51,755 nucleotides of DNA, taken from assembly GCF_002885955.2 (NCBI RefSeq), contig NZ_POQS01000003.1:628034-679788 (forward strand), given 5' to 3'. Positions 1 through 7,848 of this stretch are shown piece after piece. Both the position numbers and the translations under genes were made by a program. Positions within the stretch are counted from its first letter, which is position 1, and the number at the start of each line of letters is the position of its first letter. The stretch is from Achromobacter pulmonis. GTDB taxonomy: Bacteria; Pseudomonadota; Gammaproteobacteria; Burkholderiales; Burkholderiaceae_B. The notes beneath the pieces were generated by a model. That model was not told where the DNA came from. It was given only the letters and a program-made list of their open reading frames with translations, and searched no databases.

Positions 1-341
1 GCCACATCGCCGCCGGCAAGCTGCGCGCCCTGGCCGTCACCGGCGACAAGCGCCTGCCCGGCCTGCCCGACGTGCCCACCGCCGCCGAAGCCGGCTATCC
101 CGACCTCATCGTCTCCTCCTGGTTCGCCATGTACGCGCCGGCCGGCACCCCGCCCGCCGTCGTCGACAAACTGTCCGGCGAAATCAAGAAAATCATGGCC
201 ACCGAGGCCTTCCGCCAAAAGGCCGCCGAGCAGGGCGCCGAAGCCCGCTACATGGACCCGAAGGAACTGGGCGCCTACACCAAGGAAGAACTGGACCGCT
301 GGGGCAAGGTGGTGAAGGCGGCGAATATCAGCGCTAATTAA
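1..341 (+). CDS. Bug/TctC-family tripartite tricarboxylate receptor, C-terminal part
   Basis: Open reading from the window edge (first full codon at base 3) to TAA at 339-341. It encodes the last ~113 residues of a periplasmic solute-binding protein of the Bug (TctC) family, which deliver carboxylates to TctAB-type transporters or act as sensors. Family features visible are the LRALAV block followed by PDVPTAAEAGYP and the WFAMYAPAGTPPAVVDKL segment. The signal peptide and N-terminal lobe lie outside the window. An intrinsic-terminator-like hairpin follows 18 bases after the stop, so this is the last gene of its transcript. The ligand cannot be told from this fragment. Confidence 0.9.
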   Translation, partial: HIAAGKLRALAVTGDKRLPGLPDVPTAAEAGYPDLIVSSWFAMYAPAGTPPAVVDKLSGEIKKIMATEAFRQKAAEQGAEARYMDPKELGAYTKEELDRWGKVVKAANISAN

Positions 342-359
342 TCTCTGCGCAGAAACGAT

Positions 360-381
360 AGAGCCACCTGGAGGTGGCTCT
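360..381 (+). terminator. Terminator-like hairpin after the Bug receptor gene
   Basis: Perfect 9-bp stem AGAGCCACC/GGTGGCTCT with a four-base TGGA loop, 18 bases after the stop codon. Only a weak T content follows, so termination is likely but may be inefficient. Confidence 0.55.
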
Positions 382-896
382 GTTCGAGGGCAAGCGCGTC
401 GTCAGTGCGATGGCGTGCAGCGCCGGCCTAGATGCCGAAGGCCTCTCCGACTCCGTCCGGGGCATCCATGGCGATCGCCTATCCTCGGCGGCGCACATAA
501 GCGCAGCCGCTTATGTCTGACTCTCCGGCAATACTCGCGACGCTTTCTTCTGCACACAAACCGGCAACCGCCGCAGGCTGGGCGGCGCCCGGGCGAACGA
601 ATATCGGACACTTGAACTGCTCCTGTCGCTGACCGCCATAGCGGTTCAGGCCGCACCCGATATGAGTGTTCGCGCCTGCCATTCGCGGTACGTGGGGTTA
701 GATTGGTCAACCGCCACCTGATGGCCGGCAACTCTGCAAAGTTCGTTGCCGGCCAGGTGGGCGTGGCGCCAATGTATGTCCCCCGCGAACGGGCAATGGG
801 CCTGGCCGGTTTTTTTCAGACCGGTTCCAGGCCGGAGACGGCGTGCAAAAGGATGGGCCTCATCGAAAGAGATGCGGCGCACGCCGATTCAACGCT
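382..896. other. 515-bp interval without a convincing gene; several strong hairpins
   Basis: No reading frame here has a ribosome site plus plausible protein content. The stretch is rich in structure: a perfect 9-bp stem with 4-base loop at 495-516 (ACATAAGCG/CGCTTATGT); a long-range pairing between about 590-607 (GGCGAAC, ATATCGG) and about 656-676 (CCGATAT, GTTCGCGCC); a 16-bp stem at 714-760 (CCACCT, GGCCGGCAAC and complements); and an overlapping alternative stem at 749-809 followed by a T run. A structured RNA or a decayed gene are both possible. Confidence 0.5.
749..816 (+). terminator. Possible intrinsic terminator, overlapping an alternative hairpin
   Basis: CCGGCCAGG (749-757) can pair with CCTGGCCGG (801-809), directly followed by seven T (810-816). 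The left arm is also the right arm of the perfect hairpin at 714-760, so the two structures are mutually exclusive, as in an attenuator. No upstream + strand gene was identified. Confidence 0.35.
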
Positions 897-1520
897 TCAA
901 CCCTTGAACAACCGCTCGTGCATCCAACCGTCATTGGTCAGGACGAGAGCGGCCTTGCCCTCGATATCGCCTTGCGTTTGATCCGCAATATTCTTGTAGG
1001 CCGCGCGCACGCTTTCCGTCTTGGTCCAGTCGGCCGCGTCCTTCACCTTGTAGCGGAAATTCACGCGCGACACCTTCATGCCCATCATGTCGCTCGGCTC
1101 GGTGAAGTTCTGGATCTCCACGTCCGAGTACTTGCCGGTGCAGAACGCATCGTGCCGCCCCATGGTGTTGGCGCCTTCGGCCACCAGGTACTTCTTGCCC
1201 ATGTCGGTGATCTGATATTCCGTGGCCGGCTCCATCTTGTTGCCGAACATCGCCTTGACCTCGGTGTCGCGCTTGGTCAGCAACCCGGCATCGACCAGCG
1301 CGTCGGCGCGCACCAGGTTCTGCTGGCCGAACAGTTCCTGCTTGCTCACGGTGAACGGCATGCCCTTGCCGGGGATGGCGGCGCACAGGCCCTTCTGCGT
1401 ATCCAGATAGGCCTGAACGGCCTTGCCAAAGTTGCTCTTGTTGGCGTCCTTGGCGCTACCGCACGCCGCGAGGGCAAGTGCAAGACCGCTCATGGCAACG
1501 ATTTTCATGGCGCTAGGCAA
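897..1520 (-). CDS. Small lipoprotein of unknown function, paralogue of an island gene
   Basis: 207 residues. A short lipoprotein signal ends in lipobox LAAC with Cys20, so the mature protein should be membrane-anchored and face the periplasm. The body is soluble and family-specific (TEPSDMMG, TNDGWMHERLF); no enzyme motif is recognised. The start is taken as TTG at 1520: GGAGG sits nine bases upstream, whereas the ATG four codons inside is 21 bases away. The paralogue at 22498-23124 keeps the TTG and the GGAGG but has ATC in place of that ATG, which supports the TTG. The two proteins are about three-quarters identical by eye. Monocistronic. Confidence 0.85.
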   Translation of the reverse strand: MPSAMKIVAMSGLALALAACGSAKDANKSNFGKAVQAYLDTQKGLCAAIPGKGMPFTVSKQELFGQQNLVRADALVDAGLLTKRDTEVKAMFGNKMEPATEYQITDMGKKYLVAEGANTMGRHDAFCTGKYSDVEIQNFTEPSDMMGMKVSRVNFRYKVKDAADWTKTESVRAAYKNIADQTQGDIEGKAALVLTNDGWMHERLFKG

Positions 1521-1681
1521 AGTGAGGTTCCTCCGTAAATGAGTGAATAAGCGTTTGCAGCCCCGCCTCGGTAATGTGGCGGGGTGCGTATTATCCCCTC
1601 ATCGCGGAGTATGGGCGGCGAACCCCGGTCCCTCGGGCCAGCACGATGCCGGCCGCGTCGCGCGCACCTGATTAAACGCGG

Positions 1682-2581
1682 TCAGAAATCCCAGATAACC
1701 GGCACCCAGCGAAACGCATCGCCGTCGACCGCGACCCGGCCCACGGAGGGGAACGGCAGATGCGCGGCGACCAGCAGCCCGCGGTTCTGCGCCAGCTCCT
1801 GGAACAGGCCGATGCGCACGCGCGCCGATTCCTCGGGGTCGTGTTCGAAGCCGTTGTGCCATTCGGGATGGTCGAACCCGACGGGGAAGATGGCGTCGCC
1901 GGCAAAGGTCAGCCGTTCGCCGCCGGAGATCAGGTCCACCACGCTATGCCCCGGCGTGTGTCCGCCGGTGAGGCGGACGATGACGCCCGGCGCGACCTCA
2001 TGCCGGTCTTCGAAAAGGCGCAGTCGATCGCGGTACTCGTTGTAGAAGCTGGTGGCGGTGGACTTGAGCACCGCGGGCACCGGCTTGGGCATGACGGTGT
2101 GCGAGAAGTCCGGCGAGGTCCAGAATGCCACTTCGGTGGCGGACACGTGGATGCGCACGTCCGGACGCAGCCGCTCCTTGACGCCGGGCACCAGCAGTCC
2201 GCCCACGTGGTCCATATGCATGTGCGTGACGATCACGTCGGTCACGGATTCCAGCGCGATGCCGGCGGATTCCAGCCGCTGCGGAAACTGCCCGGCGCGC
2301 GGAAAGCCTGCAAATTGTCCGCCCAGCCCCGCATCGATAAGAATGGTTTGATCGCCGCTGCGGGCCGCCATCACGTTCAGCGGCCAGTCGAAGGCATCGG
2401 GAGGCATGAACATATGCTCCAGCCAGGCCGCCAGGTCGGAAGGGGCGGCATTGGTGGCCATCGTCGCGGTCGGCAGCGGCAGCACGCCGTCGCTGACGAC
2501 CAGCGCGTCGATGTCGCCGATCTGCAGCGCGTAGCGCGAAGGAACCAGATCGATGGATTCGGTGTTTTCTATGGCGAACAT
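1682..2581 (-). CDS. Metallo-beta-lactamase-fold hydrolase
   Basis: 299 residues. The MBL zinc signature THMHMDH lies at about residues 119-125, followed by the distal ligands in GGHTPGH (about 207-212), GDAIFP (Asp about 229) and a late AAH. This arrangement is that of broad MBL-fold hydrolases (lactonases, thioesterases, sulfatases); the sequence does not fix the substrate, although lactonase-type activity is plausible. The ATG at 2581 is preceded by CTGGAG at good distance; a longer in-frame reading upstream lacks a ribosome site. No signal peptide, so cytoplasmic. It diverges from the ECF41 sigma factor gene, leaving 220 bp of shared upstream region, so it may belong to that regulon (inference). 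Confidence 0.85.
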   Translation of the reverse strand: MFAIENTESIDLVPSRYALQIGDIDALVVSDGVLPLPTATMATNAAPSDLAAWLEHMFMPPDAFDWPLNVMAARSGDQTILIDAGLGGQFAGFPRAGQFPQRLESAGIALESVTDVIVTHMHMDHVGGLLVPGVKERLRPDVRIHVSATEVAFWTSPDFSHTVMPKPVPAVLKSTATSFYNEYRDRLRLFEDRHEVAPGVIVRLTGGHTPGHSVVDLISGGERLTFAGDAIFPVGFDHPEWHNGFEHDPEESARVRIGLFQELAQNRGLLVAAHLPFPSVGRVAVDGDAFRWVPVIWDF

Positions 2582-2801
2582 GGCGATATCTCCAGGAAGA
2601 GGGTGCTGCGTGGGGAAGCGGTGAGGGCATGGTAGGTGCGGGGTTTCCCGCGCGGTAGGCACGCAGCCGGAAGCACGTTGTTGTGCGACGCGCACCAATG
2701 TGCGTCAAAGCGCCAACTGGGGAATGATCTTGTCGCGCCCGGACCGCTGCGGCAAAATAGCCTGCTTCCCGCTCCCTAGCCTGCTGGCGTTGGCCCATTC
2801 C

Positions 2802-3680
2802 ATGACCGGCTCCGTGACCCTGTTCGACCGCCATCGTCCGCGCCTGTATGCGATCGCCTATCGCATGCTGGGCTCGGTGGCCGAAGCCGAAGACGTGGTG
2901 CAGGACGCATGGCTGCGCTGGCATGGCGCCGACCACGCCGCGTTGGACAACCCCGAGGCCTGGCTCGTCACCGTCACGACGCGCTTGTCCATCGACCGCC
3001 TGCGCGCCGCCAAGGCCGAACGCGAGAACTACGTCGGCGTCTGGCTGCCGGAACCGATGCTGATGGCGGCTCCGTCCACGCCCGAACAGATCCACGAACT
3101 TGCCGACGACGTGTCCGTGGCCTTTCTGTTCATGCTGGAGCGCCTGACGCCCGACGCCCGCGCGGCCTTCCTGATGCGCGAGGTGTTCGACGCGGAATAC
3201 GAGGACATCGCCGAAACCCTGGGCAAATCCCAGGCCGCGGTCCGCCAGCTGGTGAGGCGGGCCAGGCTGCAGTTGCGCCAGGGCGCCCCGCGCGAGGCCG
3301 TGCTGCGCGCTACGCTGCAACGGCTGCTGCTGGCCTTCGCCGACGCGATGCAGCGCAGCGATTTCCACGGCCTGCACGCGCTATTGAGCGACGACGCCGA
3401 ACTCATCGGCGACGGCGGCGGCAAGGCCACGAGTTTCGCCAGCCTGGTGGGCGGCAAGCGGCTGGCCCAGCTGTTCTACGCCGGCAAACGCCGCTACCGC
3501 GACGCCCTCAGCACCGAGGTGGTTCAGGTCAACGGGCAATGGACGCTGCTGCGTTTCATCGACGGCGAACTCGAATCCGTGCAGTCCTACGAAACAGACG
3601 GCAGGCGCCTGACCCGGGTACTGGTGCAGCGCAATCCGGACAAGCTCGCCCGCATCGCGGCGGCCCTGGCGCAGCGCTGA
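2802..3680 (+). CDS. ECF41-type RNA polymerase sigma factor with SnoaL-like C-terminal domain
   Basis: 292 residues. Sigma region 2 covers about 5-72 (YRMLGSVAEAEDVVQDAWLRW), region 4 about 105-160 (AFLMREVFDAEYEDIAETLGKSQAAVRQLVRRAR), then a SnoaL-like extension. The family hallmarks are all present: WLPEP in the linker (81-85), DGGGK (204-208) and NPDKL (278-282). In known ECF41 factors the C-terminal extension binds core polymerase and tunes activity in place of an anti-sigma factor; consistent with this, no anti-sigma gene is adjacent. ECF41 loci usually control carboxymuconolactone decarboxylase, oxidoreductase or epimerase genes; such a set is at 5386-7145. The start at 2802 begins the conserved domain but has a weak ribosome site; in-frame starts at 2700 and 2724 are possible. 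Confidence 0.9.
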   Translation: MTGSVTLFDRHRPRLYAIAYRMLGSVAEAEDVVQDAWLRWHGADHAALDNPEAWLVTVTTRLSIDRLRAAKAERENYVGVWLPEPMLMAAPSTPEQIHELADDVSVAFLFMLERLTPDARAAFLMREVFDAEYEDIAETLGKSQAAVRQLVRRARLQLRQGAPREAVLRATLQRLLLAFADAMQRSDFHGLHALLSDDAELIGDGGGKATSFASLVGGKRLAQLFYAGKRRYRDALSTEVVQVNGQWTLLRFIDGELESVQSYETDGRRLTRVLVQRNPDKLARIAAALAQR

Positions 3681-3800
3681 CGCGTTCCCCGTACCGGTTT
3701 TGGTGCGCGGCAGGCAACATGGTGATCCCTCGCGCGCGCCTACCGCGCCGCCGCGGCCGCTCCTAACATGGGCCAGTCTCCATTCCGACCAGGACAGGCC

Positions 3801-4235
3801 ATGTCGACACTCACCAAACTCGCTTTGCCCTTGATCGCCGCCGGCGCGCTGCTGGGCCGGCCCGCCTATGCGGCTTCGCACCATGCCACGCCCGCCGGCA
3901 AGCCGGCCGACCCCGTCGTCACCGAACTGATGAGCAAGGACCTGCCGGACATTCCCGGCAAGAATGCCCTGATGCTTCTCGTCGACTACCCGCCTGGCGC
4001 GGCCGACCCCTTGCATCGCCACGACGCCTCGGCCTTCGTGTACGTGCTCGAAGGCAGCGTCGTCATGCAGGTCAAGGGCGGCAAGGAAGTGACCCTGACC
4101 CCGGGGCAGACCTTCTACGAAGGGCCTGACGACATCCACACCGTGGGCCGCAACGCCAGCCAGACCGAGCCCGCCAGGTTCGTGGTCGTGCTGATCAAGA
4201 ACAAGGGCGCGCCTGCCCTGATCCCCATCGAATAA
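3801..4235 (+). CDS. Exported cupin-domain protein
   Basis: 144 residues from the ATG at 3801, which has AGGAC just upstream; an in-frame ATG 11 codons earlier would spoil the signal peptide. Residues 1-24 form a typical signal peptide ending in AYA, so the protein is likely periplasmic. The remainder is a single cupin barrel: PLHRHDASAFVYVLEG carries the first metal-ligand motif (two His and later Glu) and PGQTFYEGPDDIHTVGRN the second. Small cupins of this kind are metal-binding proteins with varied or unknown activity. The gene lies 120 bp after the ECF41 gene in the same direction and ends at a strong terminator, so the two may be co-transcribed or sigma-activated. Confidence 0.85.
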   Translation: MSTLTKLALPLIAAGALLGRPAYAASHHATPAGKPADPVVTELMSKDLPDIPGKNALMLLVDYPPGAADPLHRHDASAFVYVLEGSVVMQVKGGKEVTLTPGQTFYEGPDDIHTVGRNASQTEPARFVVVLIKNKGAPALIPIE

Positions 4236-4256
4236 GGGACGGCGATAACCCCCATC

Positions 4257-4304
4257 CCGGCCAGTCCCCGGCGTCATGTGCCGGGGGCTGGCCGGTTTTT
4301 TTTT
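4257..4304 (+). terminator. Strong intrinsic terminator after the cupin gene
   Basis: A 16-bp GC-rich stem (left arm 4257-4272, right arm 4280-4295, one G-T pair), 7-base loop, then nine T. A textbook rho-independent terminator. Confidence 0.9.
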
Positions 4305-4377
4305 CGGGTTCGCGTCACAAAATCCGGGAGTCCAACGTCTTAGGAGCTAGGAACAACCCACTCGCGGCGCCGCCACC

Positions 4378-5382
4378 ATGCCTACTCCCATTCCCGCTCC
4401 CCCGGTTTCCCCTCGCGCAAACGGTCCCGATTCCCTGGCCGATAGTTTCGCGACCAGCTACGCAGGCGTCGTGGCCTTCATGGCCGTCGCCGCCGAAGGC
4501 AATTTCGCCAAGGCCGGCGACAGGCTCGGCATCGGCCGCTCGGCGGTCAGCCGCAGCGTGCAGAAGCTCGAAGACCAGCTCGGCACCCGGCTCTTCGTGC
4601 GCACCACGCGCAGCACTTCGCTGACCGTGGAAGGCAAGCGCTTCTATGACCAGTGCCATCCCGGCGTCGCACGCATCATCCAGGCCCTGGACGACATGCG
4701 CGACCTGCGTGTAGGCCCGCCCACCGGCCAGTTGCGCGTCTGCTCCACCGTGGGCTTCGGCCGCAAGGTCGTCGCCCCGCTGCTGAGAGACTTCCGCCAG
4801 GCCAACCCCAACATATCCGTGGAGCTGCTGCTGGATGACGGCCCGACCGACTTCACCACGGACCGTGTCGATGTGTCGTTCCGCAACGGCCGCATGGAAG
4901 ACAGCCAGGTGATCGCCAAGAAAGTGATTCCGATGCAGATGATGCTGTGCGCCTCGCCCGCCTATGCCGCCAGATACGGGCTGCCGGACAGCGTGGAAGC
5001 GCTCCCGGACCACGGCTGCGTCAATTTCCTGCTGGCGTCGGGCCGCGTATACGAATGGGAATTCAAGGTCGGCGGCCAGCTGCGCAAGTTCGCGCCGCCC
5101 GCCATGCTCACCTTCAACGATGCCGATCTCGTCCTGCAGGCAGTGCTCGACGGCCACGGCCTGGCCCAGATGGCCGGCTACCAGGTATGCGAACATCTGC
5201 GCGCCGGCACCCTGGTCCAGTGCCTGCCGCAATACGCGCCCGACGACCGGGGGCACTACCTGTGCTTTCTCAGCCGCCAGCATCTGCCGGCGCGCATGCG
5301 GGTGTTCATCGACTTCATGACCGAACGCATACGCGCGCTCGACCTGCAAACCATCGACAGCCTGCTGTTGAAACAGGCCTGA
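4378..5382 (+). CDS. LysR-family transcriptional regulator
   Basis: 334 residues. After a ~25-residue proline-rich N-terminal extension, the winged helix-turn-helix is clear (FMAVAAEGNFAKAGDRLGIGRSAVSRSVQKLEDQLGTRLFVRTTRSTSLTVEG, about 34-84), followed by the periplasmic-binding-like effector domain (QLRVCSTVGFGRKVVAPLLRDF, later DGHGLAQMAGYQV). It belongs to the common GstA/PtxR-like LysR group. No clear ribosome site precedes the ATG, and the extension is unusual, so the true start could be downstream. It converges with the Ohr-like gene, whose stop is three bases away; the AhpD/NmrA/Ohr operon is a natural target but this is inference. Confidence 0.88.
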   Translation: MPTPIPAPPVSPRANGPDSLADSFATSYAGVVAFMAVAAEGNFAKAGDRLGIGRSAVSRSVQKLEDQLGTRLFVRTTRSTSLTVEGKRFYDQCHPGVARIIQALDDMRDLRVGPPTGQLRVCSTVGFGRKVVAPLLRDFRQANPNISVELLLDDGPTDFTTDRVDVSFRNGRMEDSQVIAKKVIPMQMMLCASPAYAARYGLPDSVEALPDHGCVNFLLASGRVYEWEFKVGGQLRKFAPPAMLTFNDADLVLQAVLDGHGLAQMAGYQVCEHLRAGTLVQCLPQYAPDDRGHYLCFLSRQHLPARMRVFIDFMTERIRALDLQTIDSLLLKQA

Positions 5383-5385
5383 CCG

Positions 5386-5880
5386 CTATTGGCTCAGCGC
5401 CACGACGCTGGCGATTCCGCCCTGCGCCATCTTGGCATAAGGACACAGGCGCTCCGTATTGCGCACCAGCTCCTGCGCAACCGGCGTAGGCACGCCCGGC
5501 AGGTGGATGTTGATATCCGCGGACAGCGCGAACAAGCCGTCCACCGGGTCGCGCCCGAACGAGACCGTGGCCGTCACCGACGCGTCCGGGATGGCTACGC
5601 CGGCGCGCTCCGCCAGCATGCTGAGCGCGCCGTGGAAGCACGCGGCATAGCCGGCGGCGAACAACTGCTCCGGATTCGTGCCCCCGCCCGTGCCGCCCAG
5701 CTCCACCGGCAGGCGCAGCTCCACGATCAGCTCGCCGTCGTCCGAAATCGCCATGCCCGAGGCCCGGCCGTGCGCCGCCTCCCCGCCGCGCACCGTCACG
5801 CTGGTCGTGTACAGAGGCTGGAAATCCGCGCCCCGGTACTTCACGAGGAGACTTGGGGGAGGCGGCCGCAGCTTGCCCAT
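5386..5880 (-). CDS. OsmC/Ohr-family organic hydroperoxide resistance protein
   Basis: 164 residues of OsmC fold. The two redox cysteines of Ohr proteins are present: Cys81 in NPEQLFAAGYAACFHGAL and Cys146 in LCPYAKM. Ohr enzymes reduce organic and lipid hydroperoxides with electrons from lipoyl proteins. The N-terminal ~20 residues before LYTTSVTV exceed the usual Ohr length (about 140), so a later start is conceivable. Third and last gene of the operon 7145 to 5386, 20 bp after the NmrA-like gene. Together with the AhpD-like gene this makes a peroxide/electrophile stress operon of the kind linked to ECF41 factors. Confidence 0.88.
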   Translation of the reverse strand: MGKLRPPPPSLLVKYRGADFQPLYTTSVTVRGGEAAHGRASGMAISDDGELIVELRLPVELGGTGGGTNPEQLFAAGYAACFHGALSMLAERAGVAIPDASVTATVSFGRDPVDGLFALSADINIHLPGVPTPVAQELVRNTERLCPYAKMAQGGIASVVALSQ

Positions 5881-5900
5881 AAAGGTCCTTGCGCCCGCCG

Positions 5901-6656
5901 CTACCTGCCTGCGCCCGCACGGCTGAACCAGGTTTCGAAATCGATCCTGCCCAGCCGCGGTCCGGGTCCCGGCACCAGCGTATCGTCATCCAGCAGCGCG
6001 CCAAAATACCGCGCGTCGGCGTCCGCCTGCACGCTGCGCGTGTCGCCCGTTCTGGCCATGTAGCGCTGCGCCAGCTCGGCCAGGCGCACCCGCTCCGGTC
6101 CGGCGATCTCCACGATGCCGTTCACCGGCGGCGCCAGCGTGGCGTCGGCCATGGCCAGCGCCACGTCATCGGACGCGATGGGTTGCACGAAGGCCGGCGA
6201 CAGCCGCACCGTCGAGCCCTCCGTGCCCGACTGCACAATACCGCCCAGGAACTCGAAGAACTGGGTGCTGTGCACGATGGTGTAGGGAATACCGGCCGCC
6301 GCGATCAGCGCTTCCTGCGCGATCTTGCCGCGGAAATAACCGCTTTCCGCCAGGCGCTGCGTGCCCACCACCGACAGCGCGACGTGGTGCCGCACGCCGG
6401 CCCGGGCCTCCGCCGCCATCAGGTTGCGCCCCGAGGCCTGGAAAAACTCCAGCACGGCGCGGTCTTCGAACGACGGCGAATTCGCAACGTCGACCACCGT
6501 ATCCACGTCCGCCAGCGCCGCGTCCAGGCCTTCGCCCGTAACCGTGTTGACGCCGGTCGCGGGCGACGCGGCAATCGCCTCGTGCCCGCGCTCGTCGAGC
6601 AGTTTCACGAGCTTGGAACCGATCAGGCCCGTCCCGCCAATAACCAGGATCTTCAT
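5901..6656 (-). CDS. NmrA/atypical SDR-family NAD(P)-binding protein
   Basis: 251 residues. The N-terminus is a dinucleotide fold (MKILVIGGTGLIGSKLVKLL, GGTGLIG at 8-14). It lacks the YxxxK catalytic pair of classical SDRs, and continues with blocks typical of NmrA-like proteins (VALSVVGTQRL, GIPYTIVHSTQFFEF, VQPIASDDVA). Such proteins act as NAD(P)-dependent reductases/epimerases or redox sensors; the substrate is unknown. GGAG overlapping the stop of the upstream AhpD-like gene supplies the ribosome site. Middle gene of a three-gene stress operon. Confidence 0.87.
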   Translation of the reverse strand: MKILVIGGTGLIGSKLVKLLDERGHEAIAASPATGVNTVTGEGLDAALADVDTVVDVANSPSFEDRAVLEFFQASGRNLMAAEARAGVRHHVALSVVGTQRLAESGYFRGKIAQEALIAAAGIPYTIVHSTQFFEFLGGIVQSGTEGSTVRLSPAFVQPIASDDVALAMADATLAPPVNGIVEIAGPERVRLAELAQRYMARTGDTRSVQADADARYFGALLDDDTLVPGPGPRLGRIDFETWFSRAGAGR

Positions 6657-6665
6657 GATGACTCC

Positions 6666-7145
6666 TCAGTTGAACCTGGCCTTGTCCAGGCCGTATGCCT
6701 TGTCCGCCGAACCGGGCACCGTCCGGAAACCCACATTCAGGCGGTTCCAGCCGTTGATCGCCATGACCGCGAAGCTCAGGTCGGAGATCTCCTTTTCAGA
6801 CAACTGCGTGCGTACGCGCTCGTACACCTCGTCGGGCACTCCATGGGCGCCCAGCATCGTCAGCGCCTCGGTCCAGGCCAGGCAGGCACGCTCGCGCGGC
6901 GAAAACTCGGTGGATTCCCGCCAGATCGCCACATGGTGCAGCCGCAACTCGCGCTCGCCGCGAATCTTGGCCTCTTTCACGTGCATATCCAGGCAGAACG
7001 CGCAGCCGTTGATCTGCGAGGCGCGGATCTCCACCAGGGACAGGATCGATTGCTCGATCGCGCCGGATTTCAAGAGCAGGCCGAACTCGACGAACTTCTT
7101 GAACAACTCGGGCGATTGCGCATAGGCATTCAGACGTTGACTCAT
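6666..7145 (-). CDS. AhpD-like carboxymuconolactone decarboxylase-family peroxidase
   Basis: 159 residues from the ATG at 7145, preceded by GAGGGA; an upstream in-frame extension has no ribosome site and unlikely composition. The AhpD core motif is intact: CAFCLDMH gives Cys48, Cys51 and His55, the thiol relay of alkylhydroperoxidases. Small proteins of this group act as peroxidases or uncharacterised oxidoreductases. First gene of the operon with the NmrA-like (9 bp downstream) and Ohr-like genes. The combination of CMD-like, oxidoreductase and peroxide-stress genes near an ECF41 factor matches the known genomic habit of that sigma family. A dyad at 7229-7245 lies 84 bp upstream. Confidence 0.88.
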   Translation of the reverse strand: MSQRLNAYAQSPELFKKFVEFGLLLKSGAIEQSILSLVEIRASQINGCAFCLDMHVKEAKIRGERELRLHHVAIWRESTEFSPRERACLAWTEALTMLGAHGVPDEVYERVRTQLSEKEISDLSFAVMAINGWNRLNVGFRTVPGSADKAYGLDKARFN

Positions 7146-7228
7146 GGTGATTCCCTCGATTGGTTGACTACGGACGCATCGTAGGGCGGGGAGGGAGGGG
7201 GCAGAAGGCCTGGGTGGGGGATCATCGT

Positions 7229-7245
7229 GTTGCCTTGATGGCAAC
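7229..7245. promoter_or_regulatory. Possible operator upstream of the AhpD-like operon
   Basis: Perfect 6-bp dyad GTTGCC-TTGAT-GGCAAC located 84 bp upstream of the operon start. Which protein binds it is unknown; the nearby LysR regulator is a candidate. Confidence 0.35.
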
Positions 7246-7342
7246 AATCCTGGCGGGGGCGGACATGCCCCGCGCCCAGCCGACCGTGGCGGCCAATGCT
7301 GTAGTTGCAACCAGAATCGCCCGCCTTCTGGCTGCCTCTGCT

Positions 7343-7789
7343 TCAACGCGACGTCGCACCGTAATAGAGTTCCAGCGCCGTATGCAGGCGCCTGCGGGAG
7401 CGGCTGGCGATCGCAGCCGCCAGCAACCCTCCGGCAAGCGATATGTGCTCAAAGGCCCAGTACATGGCTTGCGTCGCCGCGGGCTCCTCGAGGGCCCAAA
7501 AGCGATGTACGACCAGAATGGTGAGCAGGAGAAACACGATCAGCGCCCCGGCTCCCAGCCATAGCGCACGGTCGATCAACAGTAGTACCGAGCCGCCCAG
7601 CAACACCGAGATGGTCGCTATGTTGAACAGCCAATCCGGCTGCAACCCGGCCGCGCGCATCTCAGCTTGCCCCCCTTGGAAATCAAGCAACTTGCTTAAC
7701 CCGGATGAAATGAATACTGCCGCCAGCAGAATGCGCGCGAAGATCCACAGCCAGCGGCTGTCCAATATTTTGAAAATAAAGAGTTGCAT
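7343..7789 (-). CDS. DoxX-family membrane protein, likely SoxR target
   Basis: 148 residues with about four membrane helices (ILLAAVFISSGLSKLLDF; LFNIATISVLLGGSVLLLI; LGAGALIVFLLLTILVV; a C-terminal one near ISLAGGLLAAAIA). The first helix, with FxSGLSKL, is the DoxX signature. DoxX-type proteins are inner-membrane proteins associated with quinone or sulfur redox and with oxidative stress; the exact activity here is unknown. The gene diverges from soxR. The 85-bp intergenic region carries a promoter reading into this gene with a SoxR box between the -35 and -10, so it is very likely activated by redox-cycling compounds through SoxR. Confidence 0.85.
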   Translation of the reverse strand: MQLFIFKILDSRWLWIFARILLAAVFISSGLSKLLDFQGGQAEMRAAGLQPDWLFNIATISVLLGGSVLLLIDRALWLGAGALIVFLLLTILVVHRFWALEEPAATQAMYWAFEHISLAGGLLAAAIASRSRRRLHTALELYYGATSR

Positions 7790-7819
7790 GCGTGTTCACT
7801 GCAGAAGAATCGGATGAGC

Positions 7820-7848
7820 TTGCCAGGATGGGCGACGCGGACTATAAA
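7820..7848 (+). promoter_or_regulatory. Probable sigma-70 promoter of soxR
   Basis: TTGCCA (7820-7825), 17-bp spacer, TATAAA (7843-7848), reading toward soxR. The SoxR box begins one base after this -10, so bound SoxR should repress its own transcription. Confidence 0.55.

Noticed and set aside
479..682. Small minus-strand reading in the hairpin-rich interval
   Set aside because: No ribosome site and no conserved pattern; hairpins cross it. Could be a decayed gene, but it is not supported.
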